Positions 50,214 through 62,663 of a stretch of 64,000 nucleotides of DNA are shown here, piece after piece. The notes under the pieces were generated by a model that searched no databases, was not told the origin of the DNA, and saw nothing but the letters and a program-made list of their open reading frames with translations. Numbering within the stretch: the stretch's first letter is position 1; the number at the start of each line of letters is the position of its first letter. The translations under genes and the position numbers were made by a program. Source of the DNA: Penicillium oxalicum (lineage: Eukaryota > Ascomycota > Eurotiomycetes > Eurotiales > Aspergillaceae); assembly GCF_001723175.1 (NCBI RefSeq), contig NC_064653.1:62001-126000 (forward strand), given 5' to 3'.

Positions 50214-52456
50214 GTGTACAACTCGGTCAATGTCTCAAGGTAAATCCATACAGTACACTCAACTCGGCCCTTTTCGGATCACATTAATTAGCCTGAGAGA
50301 GAGAAAACGAAGAGAAAGATTTCAACGACTTGTACAAGATATATTTCATGGAAAAAAAAAAGAAGAAGAAAAAAGGCCGAGTCTACAAGGGGGGGAGAAA
50401 AACTTCCCGAAGTTCCCCTCCCTTTAGCGGGTCGGCAGGTGTAGAAGCGGACGTGCGAAAGACAAGAAACGGAAAAGTCAGGGGGAAAGGGATTTTCAAA
50501 AGAAAAAGAAAAAAAAAAGAAGATCTTTCTCCCCTCCTCTCTCCCTGCTGAAACTTTCAGAATAGAAAAGGACCTTTTGAATAATGGAAATCAATGAACA
50601 ACGGACTTGTAACGGGATATTTGGGTGGGAAGATCGGATCACCAGCAAGCCTGGGCCTATTGTGATGGACATCAGTCGAGTCATTGGTACTGAAAAGGAT
50701 CATTGTCCCTTTCTCTAGCGGTAAGCACACGAGTGCTTTATCCCTAGCATCAGACCTGCATTTCAGTCGTCGCGTCACTGGACACATCCGGGCAAGCACA
50801 CGATCATCTCAATGTCTTGAGGATGAACGTGCGTGGTCGAAACGGATATTGCAGTGCAAATGCAATGATCGCACTGACCATGTTCCTATGTGCGGCAGAA
50901 ATTGGACGATTTGAGTACACTAGCACCGTATAAATGTACAGACAGCATGGTGGACCAGGATTTAATAGACAGAATAGACTCCTCCGTAGAGAGAAAGTCG
51001 TGAGGATTGCCATTGGCGCCCAGGTGAAAGCGGGAGTCAACCCGGCAAAAGGACTCGAGGCCCGGGGTCATTCCCTTGTCAACTCAACGGTGCCGCGCGA
51101 CACTCGTGCCCAGCCCGAACGACAGCCAGAATTCATATTCAAAGCCGGCTGAACAAGATTATTCAAATCCCCCCCCCCCCGGGCTGGTGGTCTGCGTCTG
51201 GAGGAGGACCTAACACTGACGAGATCAACGGCCCTGGTTTCAATACAGGCGGTGGTTAAATGGTGAGGGAAAACCCAAAACTCGGCACATCACTGTGGCA
51301 GTTATAGTTTCTGCATCATGTAGCTGGTTCACATATGTCACCAGTTACATATTGAATAGAGAGTAGCATTTATCATTTATCCGCCCAGTGTCTGTGATGG
51401 ATAATGCACAATACCAAATATAAGGTCAGTGGGTGAGGATCCACAGATCGAAATGGTGCTTTCAAGACAGAGTTTAGTGGAACATCCATGATGCAGAGGC
51501 CGTCGACGGAGCAGTAAGGGGGGGGGAAGTGATGGGGATAATTGAACCAGGGCCTGTTAACCCCCCAGTTCATGCACGATTGGCCTGTCCAAGTCAATAG
51601 CGCGAACTGCTTGAGGGACCGGCTCGCTCCACCGGGTGATGGTGTGACGCCTATCCATTTCGGAGCTAAAAGCGATGGTCGGCGTCCATCCAGACAGTGT
51701 CCAGGTGGCTAAGCCCTAGAGTGATTAAGAATATAGTCCTACTGTATATGACTCAATGCATTAGGTATTGAGAGGGGTCGTGTACACTGGATTGTGTGTA
51801 TTGTATGTGATTGGTGTGAAAGGATTGGATTGCTTCATTCGCGCACATATTGATCATGGTCATGATCCCCAGGGGAAAAGTAGAGAAGGAGGAAAAACCA
51901 GGACCAGTATGAGAGATGGAAGAGAGGCAAGTCTCGGAAGTGATCCTCTACAGGGACGAGACTCTCAAGTTCCTAGTGTGGACCTGAGAGTTTGACAGTT
52001 GAGCTATTGCAATGGTGTCGCGACAAAAACCAGTTTGAGGTACAGGGTCTCATTGACGTGGATACATGTACATACACGAGTATCCCGTTCCTCTCCCAGG
52101 ACAACTCTCAGCACAATATGACCATTGAGGCAGGAGGACAGACTACAGATCAGTGGATGGATTCGATGGAGGGACAAGTGGGAAAAAAGTATTTGTCATA
52201 TCCCCGGGACCACTCGCACCTCCGGTGGACATCGAGGCGACCGGGGCCCCGATCCTCACAGCTAGTCCTAACAGACTAACGGTCGATGAGTAGAGACTAG
52301 AGACTATTTATTCCCCGACGACTGGTTCCAACGGGACAATATTGTACAATAGCAGGGCGGATCTCGCCGAATCACATCGCACTGGTCCAGACCGGCGGAG
52401 ATAATCCGGGAGGACGGGGGTGCACCTCGTGGGGAGGTCCAACCGTCTCATACATG

Positions 52457-52474
52457 ATTATTATTATTATTATT
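52457..52474. repeat. (ATT)6 trinucleotide microsatellite
   Basis: Six uninterrupted ATT units in gene-free sequence about 800 bases downstream of the Dbp10 stop codon (minus-strand gene). Confidence 0.9.
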
Positions 52475-53272
52475 CCTATACTACTAATTCTCCTGCTACA
52501 CATCCACTTGTCAAAATCACCGGTCAGCTGAGTGATTCCCATTGGTTGAATTCTTTGTGATTCCGCCCATGAGCATCCGGGATGGATTCAATAATTCATT
52601 CGAACCTGGTCCAACGGTTCCTTTCTCTCGGACGCGCTCTGAGCGCCGGATGTGATTTGCAATTGGGCCTTGTCGGCTGATTTCTCTCTCTCTCTCTCTT
52701 TTCCCCCCCTTTTTTCCTTTTTCAATTCCCCTCCTTCGGCTTTTTTCCTTTTTGTTCAAAAAGGGAACGAAGCGAAAATTTAGTCAATTGGGACTGTCCA
52801 GTGAATACAGAAGGATTCAACTATGAGACCAGGTTGGCTCACGCTCTCCCGAGAACGAGACTGCATTTGCGATCCCACAAGCATGGCTGTTGCGATCCAT
52901 GCCCAATACCCATATCTTACTCGGTACCCAAAGACCTCACGACACCACCTACGTAGGTGGACTCAGTGGGAAGAGGGAGAGAATACGTGAGGAAAGAGAC
53001 CAGGCGGAACCGCGGCTGTGAGGTTGGGATTGGACTTCATCAGGCGATGGATCTACTATTCGTCAAAGTAGTACTATATTCTCTTCACGTGGGTGGTATC
53101 TTGTAGAGAGACGAGACGGTCGGGCAGAGTACCGTAGTAGTATGGACATTATGTAGAAAGAGGCATTCGCTCCTCCGAGCCCAGTGTATAAACCTCCCCC
53201 CCCCCAACCAAAACTTCTCAAAAAAAAAAAAAATCAAGCATCAACTTCCTCCTCGATATCCCACCATGCCGC

Positions 53273-56133
53273 CTAGCGCTTCTTGGAAGGACGAGCATTC
53301 TTCTCACGACGCTTTTGCTTCAGGTTTCGCGCCTTCCGAATATCCTCGGTAGAGCGAATCTCACTCTTACCCCGAGCCGCAGCACCGCCGACCTGGCCAT
53401 GTTGACGCTCTCGTGCAGTCTCGTTCTTTTTCTTCTGTTTCTCGTAATCGCCACGCAGTGGATCGGCGCGCTTGGGTGCCTGCTGCTTCTGGTGACGGAA
53501 TCGGCCTCCAGGACCGTGAACACCGGGCATCCCCGACCCCGTGGAGAGACCTGGTGTCTCCGCTTCACCCACGCGAGGCAGGTTACTCATACGCTTGCCC
53601 TTCTTCCAACTCTGGAATCGGCCACTGCGGAAGCTGGCAGCGATCTTCGCACCACTCTCTCCGCGCACCAGACGCGTACCCTTTGATCCATCCTCGTCAT
53701 TCTGCCGGGCGACGTACTTCTTGTGTCGCTTGTCCCATCGCATGACGGAACGATTCTCACCAAAGTTCTTCTGTCCGTCGTCGCCATTCAGATCCATCGT
53801 GGCGTTGCGAGACTCGTGTGCAAAGTTGGAATTGGTACCGGAGTGGACACCATACGCCCGGTCTTCAGCACTATTGTGATGCGCAGGCGTGTACCCCATG
53901 AAGTAATCGGGGTTCTGGAAGGCATTGGCTGGGAGCCCAGTGGCCTTGCCGGACGACTTGTCCTTCTGGTTGTAGGCCGAAAAGGTCACTTCCAGCTCGC
54001 CTTCCGAGGCCTCGGACATGTTGTCTCCCGCGACATCAGGAAGATCCACGTCCTCCTCAGCATCGTCATCCTTGTCGACTTGGTTGACAGCGATGCCCAG
54101 CTCGGCCAGCTCAGATTGCTCCTTGTGCTGAGCACGAATCTTCTTCTTATCCACGGTAGCACGAAGTCGTTTGATGGTGTCGATCGCTTCTCCACCTTCC
54201 TGCTTGCCTCCTCGTCGATTGTGCACCTCAAAGACCGTCTCTGAGGGGCGGAAGCCGCCAATCCGGGCAAGCATCTTCTCACGCTCCGCTTCCATCTGGC
54301 TTTCGTCGTCGTTAAAGAGAGGATGCAAGGTGGACCACTCCTCCGACGATGTAACCTTCTTCGCTCGCTTCGCACTCTCCAATGATGCCGCATTTCGCGT
54401 GCGCATGTACAGCTTCTCACCACGGACAGACACTTGACGCTGCGAGGCGATGTCGACATTCTCGACCAAAACCTTATTGGCCCATTCGCAGCTCTGTGAG
54501 AGCGGATCACGCGGAAGGGCACCGACGACAACATCCTCCGCATAGTTGACGTCGGTTCTGAATTGACGTCCCAGAACCAATCTCCGTCCAAGGAACAACT
54601 GGAGATCAAGCAGGTAAGGCGCGTCCGCATCACGGACCAGGCTGTAACTCCATCCGGTCCGACCAGCACGGGCAGTACGACCAACCCGATGAACAAAGAT
54701 CTTGGGCTGAGAGGGGAAATCGTAATTGATGACATTGGCAAGAATAGGGATATCAATACCTCGGGCAGCTACATCTGTGACAACGAGGATGTTGGAGATG
54801 CCCTTTCGAAAGTTCTCAACCTATCGAGTTCATAAGATATTAGCATCATCCTAGACCAGAAAGTCTCAAAAAAGGGACCACACAAAAAAAAAGCTCAAAT
54901 AAACGCAAAGCTTACCTGAATCTTCCGGGCTAGTTGGTCAAGACTACCATAAGCATATGAAGTCGCGTAACCAGCTTCAATCAGCAGGGAATAAATATAG
55001 TCGACGTGATGCTTAGTGGCGGTAAAGATGATGGTGGAGTGCTCGGTGGGAGATTCTTTATAGATGGACTTTCCGGAGTGAGGGCGTTTTCTTTTCTTGC
55101 TTTTCGGATCTTCAGTTTCCGCTTTGAACCTCTGTGTGACTTCAGTCGGGCCAGTGGGCATTTTGATGACATTTTGCAAAATGTGAAGTAAAGCGCCCTC
55201 TTTGTCGGACGACTTGACGGAGAAGAATGCATTTTGAAGATCGGGAGAGATCTTGGTCTCGGCATCCAAGCGCACAAGACTCGGCTCTTGCAGGCCAGCT
55301 CTCGCAAATTCTACCAGTGATTTGGGGAGCGTCGCGGAGAACAGAAGCGTCTGTCGAGTCGAGGGGAGACCATGAAGAATCTCAGTCAATTGGGCGGCGA
55401 AACCCATTTCGAAGAGACGATCGGCCTCGTCAAAGACGACGTAGCGGATACTCGAGAGATCCAGATCCATCTCTACCTTCAAATGAAGGAAACGACCAGG
55501 GGTGGCGATCACAATGTCAGGATTGCCAGCCATCATGGCGAACTGGTCCTCCAAGCTGTCTCCACCGATCAGCAAGACTGATCTCAAGTCTGTCCCACGG
55601 CCCATCTCCTTGACAACCTTCAAGGTTTGCAGAGCAAGTTCGCGTGATGGCGACATGATCAAAGCGCGAGCACCAAACGTGGGGCTGTGATTCTTCAACT
55701 TCTCAATCATTGGAATAACAAAAGCTGCAGTCTTGCCAGAACCGGTTCGAGCCATACCCACAACATCCTTATCGTCCATGATCACCGGTATCGTCTTCCG
55801 TTGAATTGGGGTGGGAACTGAGAATCCTTTCCGAGCAATTGCCTTGAGGAGATTGGCGTTGAGACCCATAGCTTGGAAGCCACCTCCCTTCTTCACTGTG
55901 CGGCCCTTGAGATTTGAGCCTTTCCTGTTGGCTGATGCCTGCTGTGTCGCGATAAAAGCTGCATCACCATCGTCGTCGCCGTTGAGGAAGTCGAGGTCTT
56001 GGGTATGGTCGAAGGTCTTGTGCGAGGCATTTTTGCCAGTCTCAATGTCGGAATTATCATTGTCTTGAAACAAGGCACTAGTGATATCGAATTCATTTTC
56101 CGACATCGCCGGCGATGACTGGCGGCGAGGCAT
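53273..56133 (-). CDS. dbp10: ATP-dependent RNA helicase Dbp10
   Basis: Two exons, 56133-54916 and 54820-53273, giving 921 residues from [10 protein letters not shown]. The 95-base intron joins QLARKIQ to VENFRKG. Motifs: Q motif with GFQAMGLN and [10 protein letters not shown] (about 86-116), Walker A ARTGSGKT (128-135), PSREL, ATPGR, DEAD (235-238), SAT (266-268), [13 protein letters not shown] and [10 protein letters not shown]. The C-terminal half has the DBP10CT-type block ([19 protein letters not shown]) and a Lys/Arg-rich tail ending PSKKR. Family knowledge: Dbp10/DDX54 acts in the nucleolus in assembly of the 60S ribosomal subunit. The open frame reaches three codons above the ATG only through a TTG. 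It is divergent from RPA2 with 409 bases between starts. Confidence 0.95.
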
Positions 56134-56542
56134 GGCGGGCAAATGTGGGAGAGGCCTCTTCAGTGATATCGTGCCGATTGACGATTGACGGAATGCAAAT
56201 TTTCAATGAGGGACGTCGGAGATCCCAACCAGCGATAAAGGCGAACCGAAAAACCTGTTCAACGAGTCGCAAAGATTCGTACAGTCTGCTCCTGCACTTC
56301 CACTGTCCGGTACTTGAAAGAATCTTCAAGAAAGTTGGTCACCAATCTCAAAGTCTTCCTCTCGCTCATACCGTCCCAAAAAAAAAAAAAAACGAAAAAT
56401 CGGGGAAACTCCGCAAGGCGGTGAGCGGCGGATCATGTGCCACTGCAAACAGAGCAAACAGCGCCCCGCGACGCGTCCAAACACGCTCCCAATCGAGTAA
56501 AATGATTCTACAACTGCACAAGGCATACTATCATTTCTCAAA
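56134..56542. promoter_or_regulatory. Bidirectional promoter, Dbp10 / RPA2
   Basis: 409 bases between the two divergent start codons. It contains a long A run at about 56378-56391. The sequence ACGCGTC near 56470 includes the ACGCGT MluI cell-cycle box of yeast, which is bound by MBF in promoters of S-phase genes and would suit RPA2. That link is inference from one hexamer. Confidence 0.45.
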
Positions 56543-57525
56543 ATGGGTGAGTAGCTTCAACGCACTTTACGATCGCTTCTCTCCCTGATCCAGTCTGACA
56601 AACTCTCATCCAGACGGCGGCTACAATAATTACAACTCATATGGCGGAGGCGGCGGCGGTGCTGGCGGCGGCTTTATGCCTGGCGAAATGAATAGTCCCT
56701 CCGGTGGAAAGGTAGAAACCGAAGCTCAAATGCATACACCTCCCTTTCCTTGTCATGGACTCACAAGAATATTAGGGTGGCGATCGCGATAACAAAACAC
56801 TTCGTCCCGTGACGGTCAAGCAAATCGTTGATGCATCTCAACCTTTTCCCGAGGCCAACTATCAAATCGACGGCGCCGATGTAGCCAGCGTTCTCTTCAT
56901 CGGCCAAGTCCGCAATATCAGCACTCAAAGCACCAATGTCACATATAAGATCGACGATGGCACGGGGGAAATCGAGGTCAAGAAGTGGGTCGATTCCGGA
57001 AATGCAGACAGCATGGAAACAGACGAAGGCAAGGGCCCGGGGAGCGGCAAGAACGAGATCCAGCTCAACGGCTATGCTCGGGTGTCCGGCGCTGTGAAGT
57101 CGTTTGGAAACAAGCGATACGTGGGCGCACATAATGTGCTTCCCGTGACAGATATCAATGAACTACACTGTCATATTCTCGAGGCAACGGTAGTCCATTT
57201 GTTCTTCACTCGTGGGCCTCCTGGTGGGGCGAATACGGGCACGAAGAACACTGCGGCAGCCGGGGGGGATGCAATGATGGGAGGCGCGGAAGACTATGGT
57301 GCGGGCCAGAACCGGGCGTTGATGTCCATGTCACCGTTGGCCAAGAAGGTCTATCAGGTGCTAAGGACCGAGCCCCAAGATGACACTGGCTTGCACGTGC
57401 AGCAAATCGCTGCAAAGATGAATGTTCCCGCCACGGATGTCGCTCGCGCTGGTGAGGAGCTTCTCGGGGCCGGTGTGATCTTCTCGACGTCGGATGAACA
57501 GACCTGGGCCATCCTCGAGTATTAG
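56543..57525 (+). CDS. RFA2: Replication protein A 32 kDa subunit (RPA2)
   Basis: Three exons, 56543-56546, 56614-56711, 56776-57525, giving 283 residues. The first exon is only four bases (ATG and G); splicing to 56614 gives MDGGYNNYNSYGGGGGG, the expected Gly/Tyr-rich N-terminus of RPA2. The OB fold covers about 55-170, with PVTVKQI, VLFIGQVRNISTQSTNVTYK, DDGTGEIEVKKW and YVGAHNVLPV. A linker rich in Gly/Ala follows, then a winged helix (about 212-283) with LHVQQIAAKM and the end QTWAILEY. Family knowledge: RPA2 is part of the RPA heterotrimer that coats single-stranded DNA in replication, repair and checkpoint signalling. The N-terminal Ser/Gly region is the usual phosphorylation target, although few Ser are present here. 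Converges with the MATE gene. Confidence 0.93.
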
Positions 57526-58103
57526 GTAGAATCGGATGATGGCCTTCTGTCATGAAGACAAGAGATCGGGCTCGATTGTGCCACTCAATTGAAAAACAAG
57601 CAATATCATCTATCATGAATCATTTTCTACAGCCCTTCTAGTCTTTTATTGCGTTAGGCATGGACGGGGAACATCATCAGTATCCAAGAGTGGCGGTCAA
57701 TATCGGAAAGGTACTTTCTTGGTCAATATTCAGATCTTCGGGCAGAAATTCCTGATTTCGAGTAGATTGGCAGACATCGGTCCTCTCAAGCCGAGTCTGG
57801 GCGACGCCGCTAAGCACGTAGCCGTGACCCGCTATGACCACAGGTTCCAAGACGGGAGCCTAGGTACCTACTAGTATCAGTATCTGTGCTCAGGTACACC
57901 CAAATATGCATAGAGATGTATAATTGCCCTGTATTCGGTACTGGCGTAGCTCTTGGCTCATACTCATATGCGTAGGTAAACATCAATGGCATGAGCTCCA
58001 AATCCGACCGGTTGGATCAGTAGTCTAAATGCAAAGTCGGTGATTCATGTTTCCGAATGATAACGGTACAAACGCTTCCTTTCTATCCGACAAAAAAAAA
58101 AGT
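57526..58103. other. Convergent 3' flanks of RPA2 and MATE transporter
   Basis: About 580 bases between two convergent stop codons, with 3' untranslated regions expected. A CCTAGGTACCTA cluster lies near 57860. Nothing coding is supported. Confidence 0.55.
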
Positions 58104-60095
58104 TCAAATAGCCTCATTGCGTCGCTGGGCTTCTTCCACAGAACGTTCCCAGCTGATTCGACTGATAAAGAATGCCTCTGTCGACGACACAAACAAAAGG
58201 GCGACCGCGACACCAGTCCAAAGACCCTGGATGCCCCAGTGCAATGAGAATGTCGTGCTCATACTAATGGGCATAGCGATGGCATAGTAACACAAAACCT
58301 GAATGTAACCACCGATTTCTTGACGTCCCAAGCCTCGAAGAACACCATTACAGACTGCCGCAAGGGCATCGAAGAGTTGGAATGCAGCGCAGACAGGAAG
58401 ACCAATGGCGACGAGTTCAATCACTTCCGGGTCAGAGCTGAACAGCTTGGGGACAGATGTTCGCAGACTCGAAAGGAGAACCATGTTGAAAAGACCAACC
58501 ACAGTGGCCAGGCAGAAGCTCACTTTCGCCGAGGTCTTGGAAGCTCCCACCAGCGATGCACCAATCAAATTTGCCACGCGAGTGCTGCAGGCGATGGAAA
58601 GAGGGAATGGAATTTGCCACACAATACTGGAAATGGTGGCCAGGATGGACTGTGCAGCCAGTTCTGAGGTGCCCAGATAACTCGAGGCCAGGGTCAGAAC
58701 CTCAAAGGCAAGACACTCGGCTTCGACCATCATCAGACCTGGTAAGGCAAGGCGAATCATAGGACCCCAATTGTCGAACGCGCGTCTTGTGAAGCCGCAC
58801 CAGCATTCAGACCCCACTCGGAAGTAGATGTATGCGAAAAGACAGATCGGGAGAAGATTCTCGGTGATGACAACGGCAATAGGAGCGCCGATGAAGCCCC
58901 ATTGAAGTTTCTGTGGATGGAGTCAGCAGGACGAACACAGCTAGAAAAAGAGAATGGCGAAACTGACCCAAACGAAGAACCAATTCAAGAAGGCGTTCAA
59001 GGGCGCGCAAATGAGGAGAACGTAGAGTGAGGCGGAAAAGACACCCTGGGCCTGCAGGTATCGCTTGCCACTTTCAAAGCACGCATATCCGGGTAAACCA
59101 AGAAGAGCCACCTTCAAGTACAAGCCTGCCATTTTGGCGACTCGCTTCTCCGGGACGATCTTGTCTAGGACATTTTCAGAGAAATACCAGATAATGGCGA
59201 TAGGGACCGTCACCACCAAGAGGAAATAAACCATGCGCAACATCTGCAATCCCACCAACTTCTTCTTGCCTGATCCGTAAGCTTGAGCACATAAGGTATC
59301 GAGACTGGTGGCGAGTCCAGAGTAGACTGCGTTGCCGGTAATCGTTACAGTCATAGACGCAAGACTGACAGCACCTAGCTCCTCCTTGCCGAGATGACCG
59401 ACAGTAAAGATACTGGCGACAGTGAGTGAATATTGCAGCATAAAGGTGATCATCAGCGGGGCAGAGTATCGAATCAGCACTTCCATCTCTCGCTGCCATG
59501 TTGTTGTGATGAGACCAGCGGTCACGGCTTCCTCCCATTTCCGATCAATCTCCTCGGGCCCCAATTCACCAGCTTCCGGGGCTCCGAGTAGAGCAGTCGT
59601 TTCATCCTGCCCGACTCGCACCGAGCCACTGTACTTTCCCGCTCCCACCTGTCCCGACGACGCCGAGAACACTCTGCTCAATTTATTCTGTAGCCCCTCT
59701 GGCTCCTCGGTCGCGATGACGTGGTTGTCGCTCAACAACTGTCGCTCTTCCTCGATGGCTTGCTGACGCTCAGCTTCCGTCAAGGGTTGATAGTCGGCGG
59801 GAGCGGGAATGATGGTGGAATGGTTGACACTGGTGAAGAACCCGGGGCGGCGATATGAGCCCGCCAACGAGTGTGGGTTCCCCCCCGCATAAGAACTTGA
59901 GGGGCGTCCGTCTGAGGGTCGGACCGTGGAGGCCTCGGATGCCTCGTCTGTACTGAAGTTGGAATCTTCATCGACGTAGTGTGCAAGATCGCGGGCAATG
60001 GCAGCCTCGGCGAGTGGCGAGCTGGACTGAAACGACCCTCGGAAGGGACTGTGGTAGTCCGCAGATTCCGCTGGACGTATATTGCGGGGTGACAT
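58104..60095 (-). CDS. MATE family multidrug/toxin extrusion transporter
   Basis: Two exons, 60095-58968 and 58910-58104, giving 644 residues; the junction reads WFFVW-KLQWGF. About 190 residues of hydrophilic, Ser-rich N-terminus precede the membrane part. That part starts near LIRYSAPLMITFML and carries the MATE hallmarks VGHLGKEELGAVSLA, SLDTLCAQAYGSG, and in the second half LPGLMMVEAECLAFE and GVLRGLGRQEIGGYI. The total is about 12 membrane spans. The family exports cationic or other organic compounds in exchange for protons or sodium; fungal relatives include yeast Erc1 (ethionine resistance). Substrate is unknown, and the membrane could be plasma or vacuolar. The long cytosolic N-terminal tail is usual in fungal MATE proteins. 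Confidence 0.93.
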
Positions 60096-62663
60096 GGCGA
60101 CCAGATGGAGGTAAGTGAAAGACCTTTTTTTTTCTCACGTCCAAATGCGCGATCCCACTGCAGCGTCTAGAGAGGCTGGTCGAGAAATGAGAAGGAAGAT
60201 GATCAGGAAGTAGGGTCCAGGTCACTGGAAAAGTCAAACCACCCAAATTATTCGCCGCGCGGGGGGGGGAGTGCAGAGAAAGTCAATCTGGGAATTGGAG
60301 GCGGCGCGCAGGCAAAAGACGAACGGAAAAAGTGGGGCAGGGTTCGCGGATTTTTGATTTAACGATATACTTCGGACGGGCAAGTTTCTCCAGTATGCGG
60401 ATGCACTGGATGTGGTGTATCTGATTCACAGGTGCCGCTCACCGGGCGATTTCAATCCCCGATCTTGGTAGTTGGTTCCAGGTACTGCCTCCTGGCCGTC
60501 GCCGCAGTCTTGGAAGCAACCGGGATCAGTTACTGAGGTGACAACGTCAAGGGATGAACTTTGGCCCATGTCTTCATGAGAGAAACCCGGTTTTCCCGAC
60601 CGACTCCACTTGAAGGGAGAGCGATGCGACGACCAGGTCGATCGTGAATCATTCCAGTTTCCTTGAGGACTCGTTCTCCTTGTCTAAGCCTGATGCAGGC
60701 CGGATCGCTTGGGAATTGGGTGCGATATATGACATGTACCATCCCGTCCATGATGCGATCCTCGCGGGGAGAGGAGGTCGATTCCAATGGGGCGAAGGAC
60801 TCGACGATCGACCCCGATGGACCGAGCGGCCGATAAGCGGCATTTGGGGTACATGTGGAACTACTTGCCATGCAGGCTGGCCCACTACGATTGGGTACTT
60901 TGGCTTTTGCACCCGTGACAAGGGCTGGACCGGGTCCAGACTGGATTCGGGACTGTCGCTTGCTCACCGATCCCCTTCGGAGAGAACGAGAACGCTGCCG
61001 GGGTAAGTGGTGATCCGTCGGAGGGCTTGTAGTGTGGTCAGGCGACTCTCCTCCTACACTTTGGAATTCATCCTGTGAGTAGGTCAATACACTTTAAGCT
61101 TCGGGAGGAGCTACAGTAGTAGTCAGGTACATCCATTTGGTACGGTCTCCTGTGCATCACCCCCAAATCAAATTCCTGTCCGGGGTCAGTGACTTCAATA
61201 TGAAGAGATAAATCTGTATATGAAGATAGGTGATTATGATCCATGACAGTGCGGGTGCCCCTACTGTATCATCTCTTTCATTTCAAGTGATCTGCAACAT
61301 TTTGTCCATCAGGCGGGAGTTGCGCGAATACGGCCGGGCCGGGTGGACCGTCACTGAGCCTTGTGCAGTGGTGGTGGTACGACGACCACCTACCTCTGTG
61401 AACCAGTAGCACGCAACCTTCCTGACCGATTTCCACCCGGTTGCTGATTCATTCGGGTCGCTGACCCAGCACTACTACTAATAGTACTAATAGCAAACAC
61501 TATGGAATGTACTGTATGTAGGTACATGGAAGGGCTCCATAGGTATGGATGTACTACACCTTGGATTTGGAGGTCTGGTATCGTCGATGAGATTATTCTG
61601 GTAAGGCTGGCAAAATAATGCTAATCATTTCCCATGAGGGTGATCGCTCATTTTGATTCATCTAGATCCTGCTCGCACTTACCTTAGCCTTGAATTTCAC
61701 CAATCCTTGAACAAGTATCCCTCGAAAGGGTGATTCGGTATGCTCAATATATCCCGTCACATTGACCACCTTTAACCCCTCCGTTCCGGACTATATGCGC
61801 GAGGTGTCGAGCAGTCTCGCCTCACTATACATGTGTGACGAAATTCAGATCGGAACCTTCAGGTAGGGCTGTTTAATGCCATTGAGACAAGATAGTAAAT
61901 AACCAGACCTAATCAAAACAAACCGGCACCGAGTCAACCAACAATCGACTCCTCAAATCTGCACGCGACTCGCCGAGGCACGCAATGACATCACCGCAGA
62001 TGAGTTCAACGACACACGTGACACGCCATCCTTTTCCAGACCCCCCGGACATGCTGATCGGGGGGGGGGCCCGCTTTTCTCCATCCACCATCCATTCCAT
62101 CTGAGATTCCCTCGACGATCTGAGATCATTCGCGACTCTCGATCTTGTTTCTCCTCTTGTTTGTTTCCATCCGTGTCTCAGAGTGTGACCTCCTGTCATC
62201 TGGAGTAGATGGAGCGATCCATATCCTCAGGCACGGACTCGTGCATGCCACGCCGGTACAACCCAATCATCAACCCAACTCACTCGCGGCCAGCGTTCGT
62301 GGAAGAGTAAGTCTCACGATCCAGGCTCCTCTATTGTTTTGAGAACTTATCCCAAAATAAAGCCTGGACCTGGCTCCACCTCCAACTGTGTTGTTGTAAA
62401 TGGGACCCTATTGGCCTCTGAGTTGAGTCAGAGTTGCCGTATGAGATTGAACTTGCAGACACCTCTCTCTCCATCGAAAGTCCCGATGCATAGATGATCT
62501 GGAATATAAACGGGTGGTGACAGCTGGCTTCATGTCAAGACTCTGCACGTCTTTTCAATTCTTTTCCTTCTTTTTCCTTTTTTTTCTATTTTTTCTCTCT
62601 TTTTTTTTTTTTGCAAAATATCAGATCTTTCTTTTTTCTCGTTTCTGACTCTCCTGTAGACAT
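60096..62663. promoter_or_regulatory. 2.6 kb region between MATE and DUF202 genes
   Basis: Two divergent genes flank it. The left part near 60.1-60.5 kb contains the MATE leader with A/T and G runs. The last 150 bases before the DUF202 start are almost pure T with some C, a typical fungal leader. Open frames at 60530-61087 and 61909-62199 (minus) overlap others on the opposite strand and have no recognisable motif. GTACAT-type motifs recur near 61.5 kb. Confidence 0.45.

Larger units (their letters stand above)
44448..53272. other. 8.8 kb low-complexity region without a supportable gene
   Basis: The region lies between the Zn2Cys6 start and the Dbp10 stop. The plus strand carries many G- and A-rich runs, so a minus-strand transcript from the Zn2Cys6 promoter side would be C/T-rich, typical of fungal leaders. 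It contains poly-C tracts (46761-46774, 51169-51180), (CT)20 at 50171-50210, (ATT)6 at 52457-52474, a hexanucleotide repeat at 47271-47330 and A/T homopolymers throughout. Many open frames exist on both strands, but all reflect compositional bias and none shows motifs, conserved splice structure or balanced amino-acid content. Confidence 0.55.
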
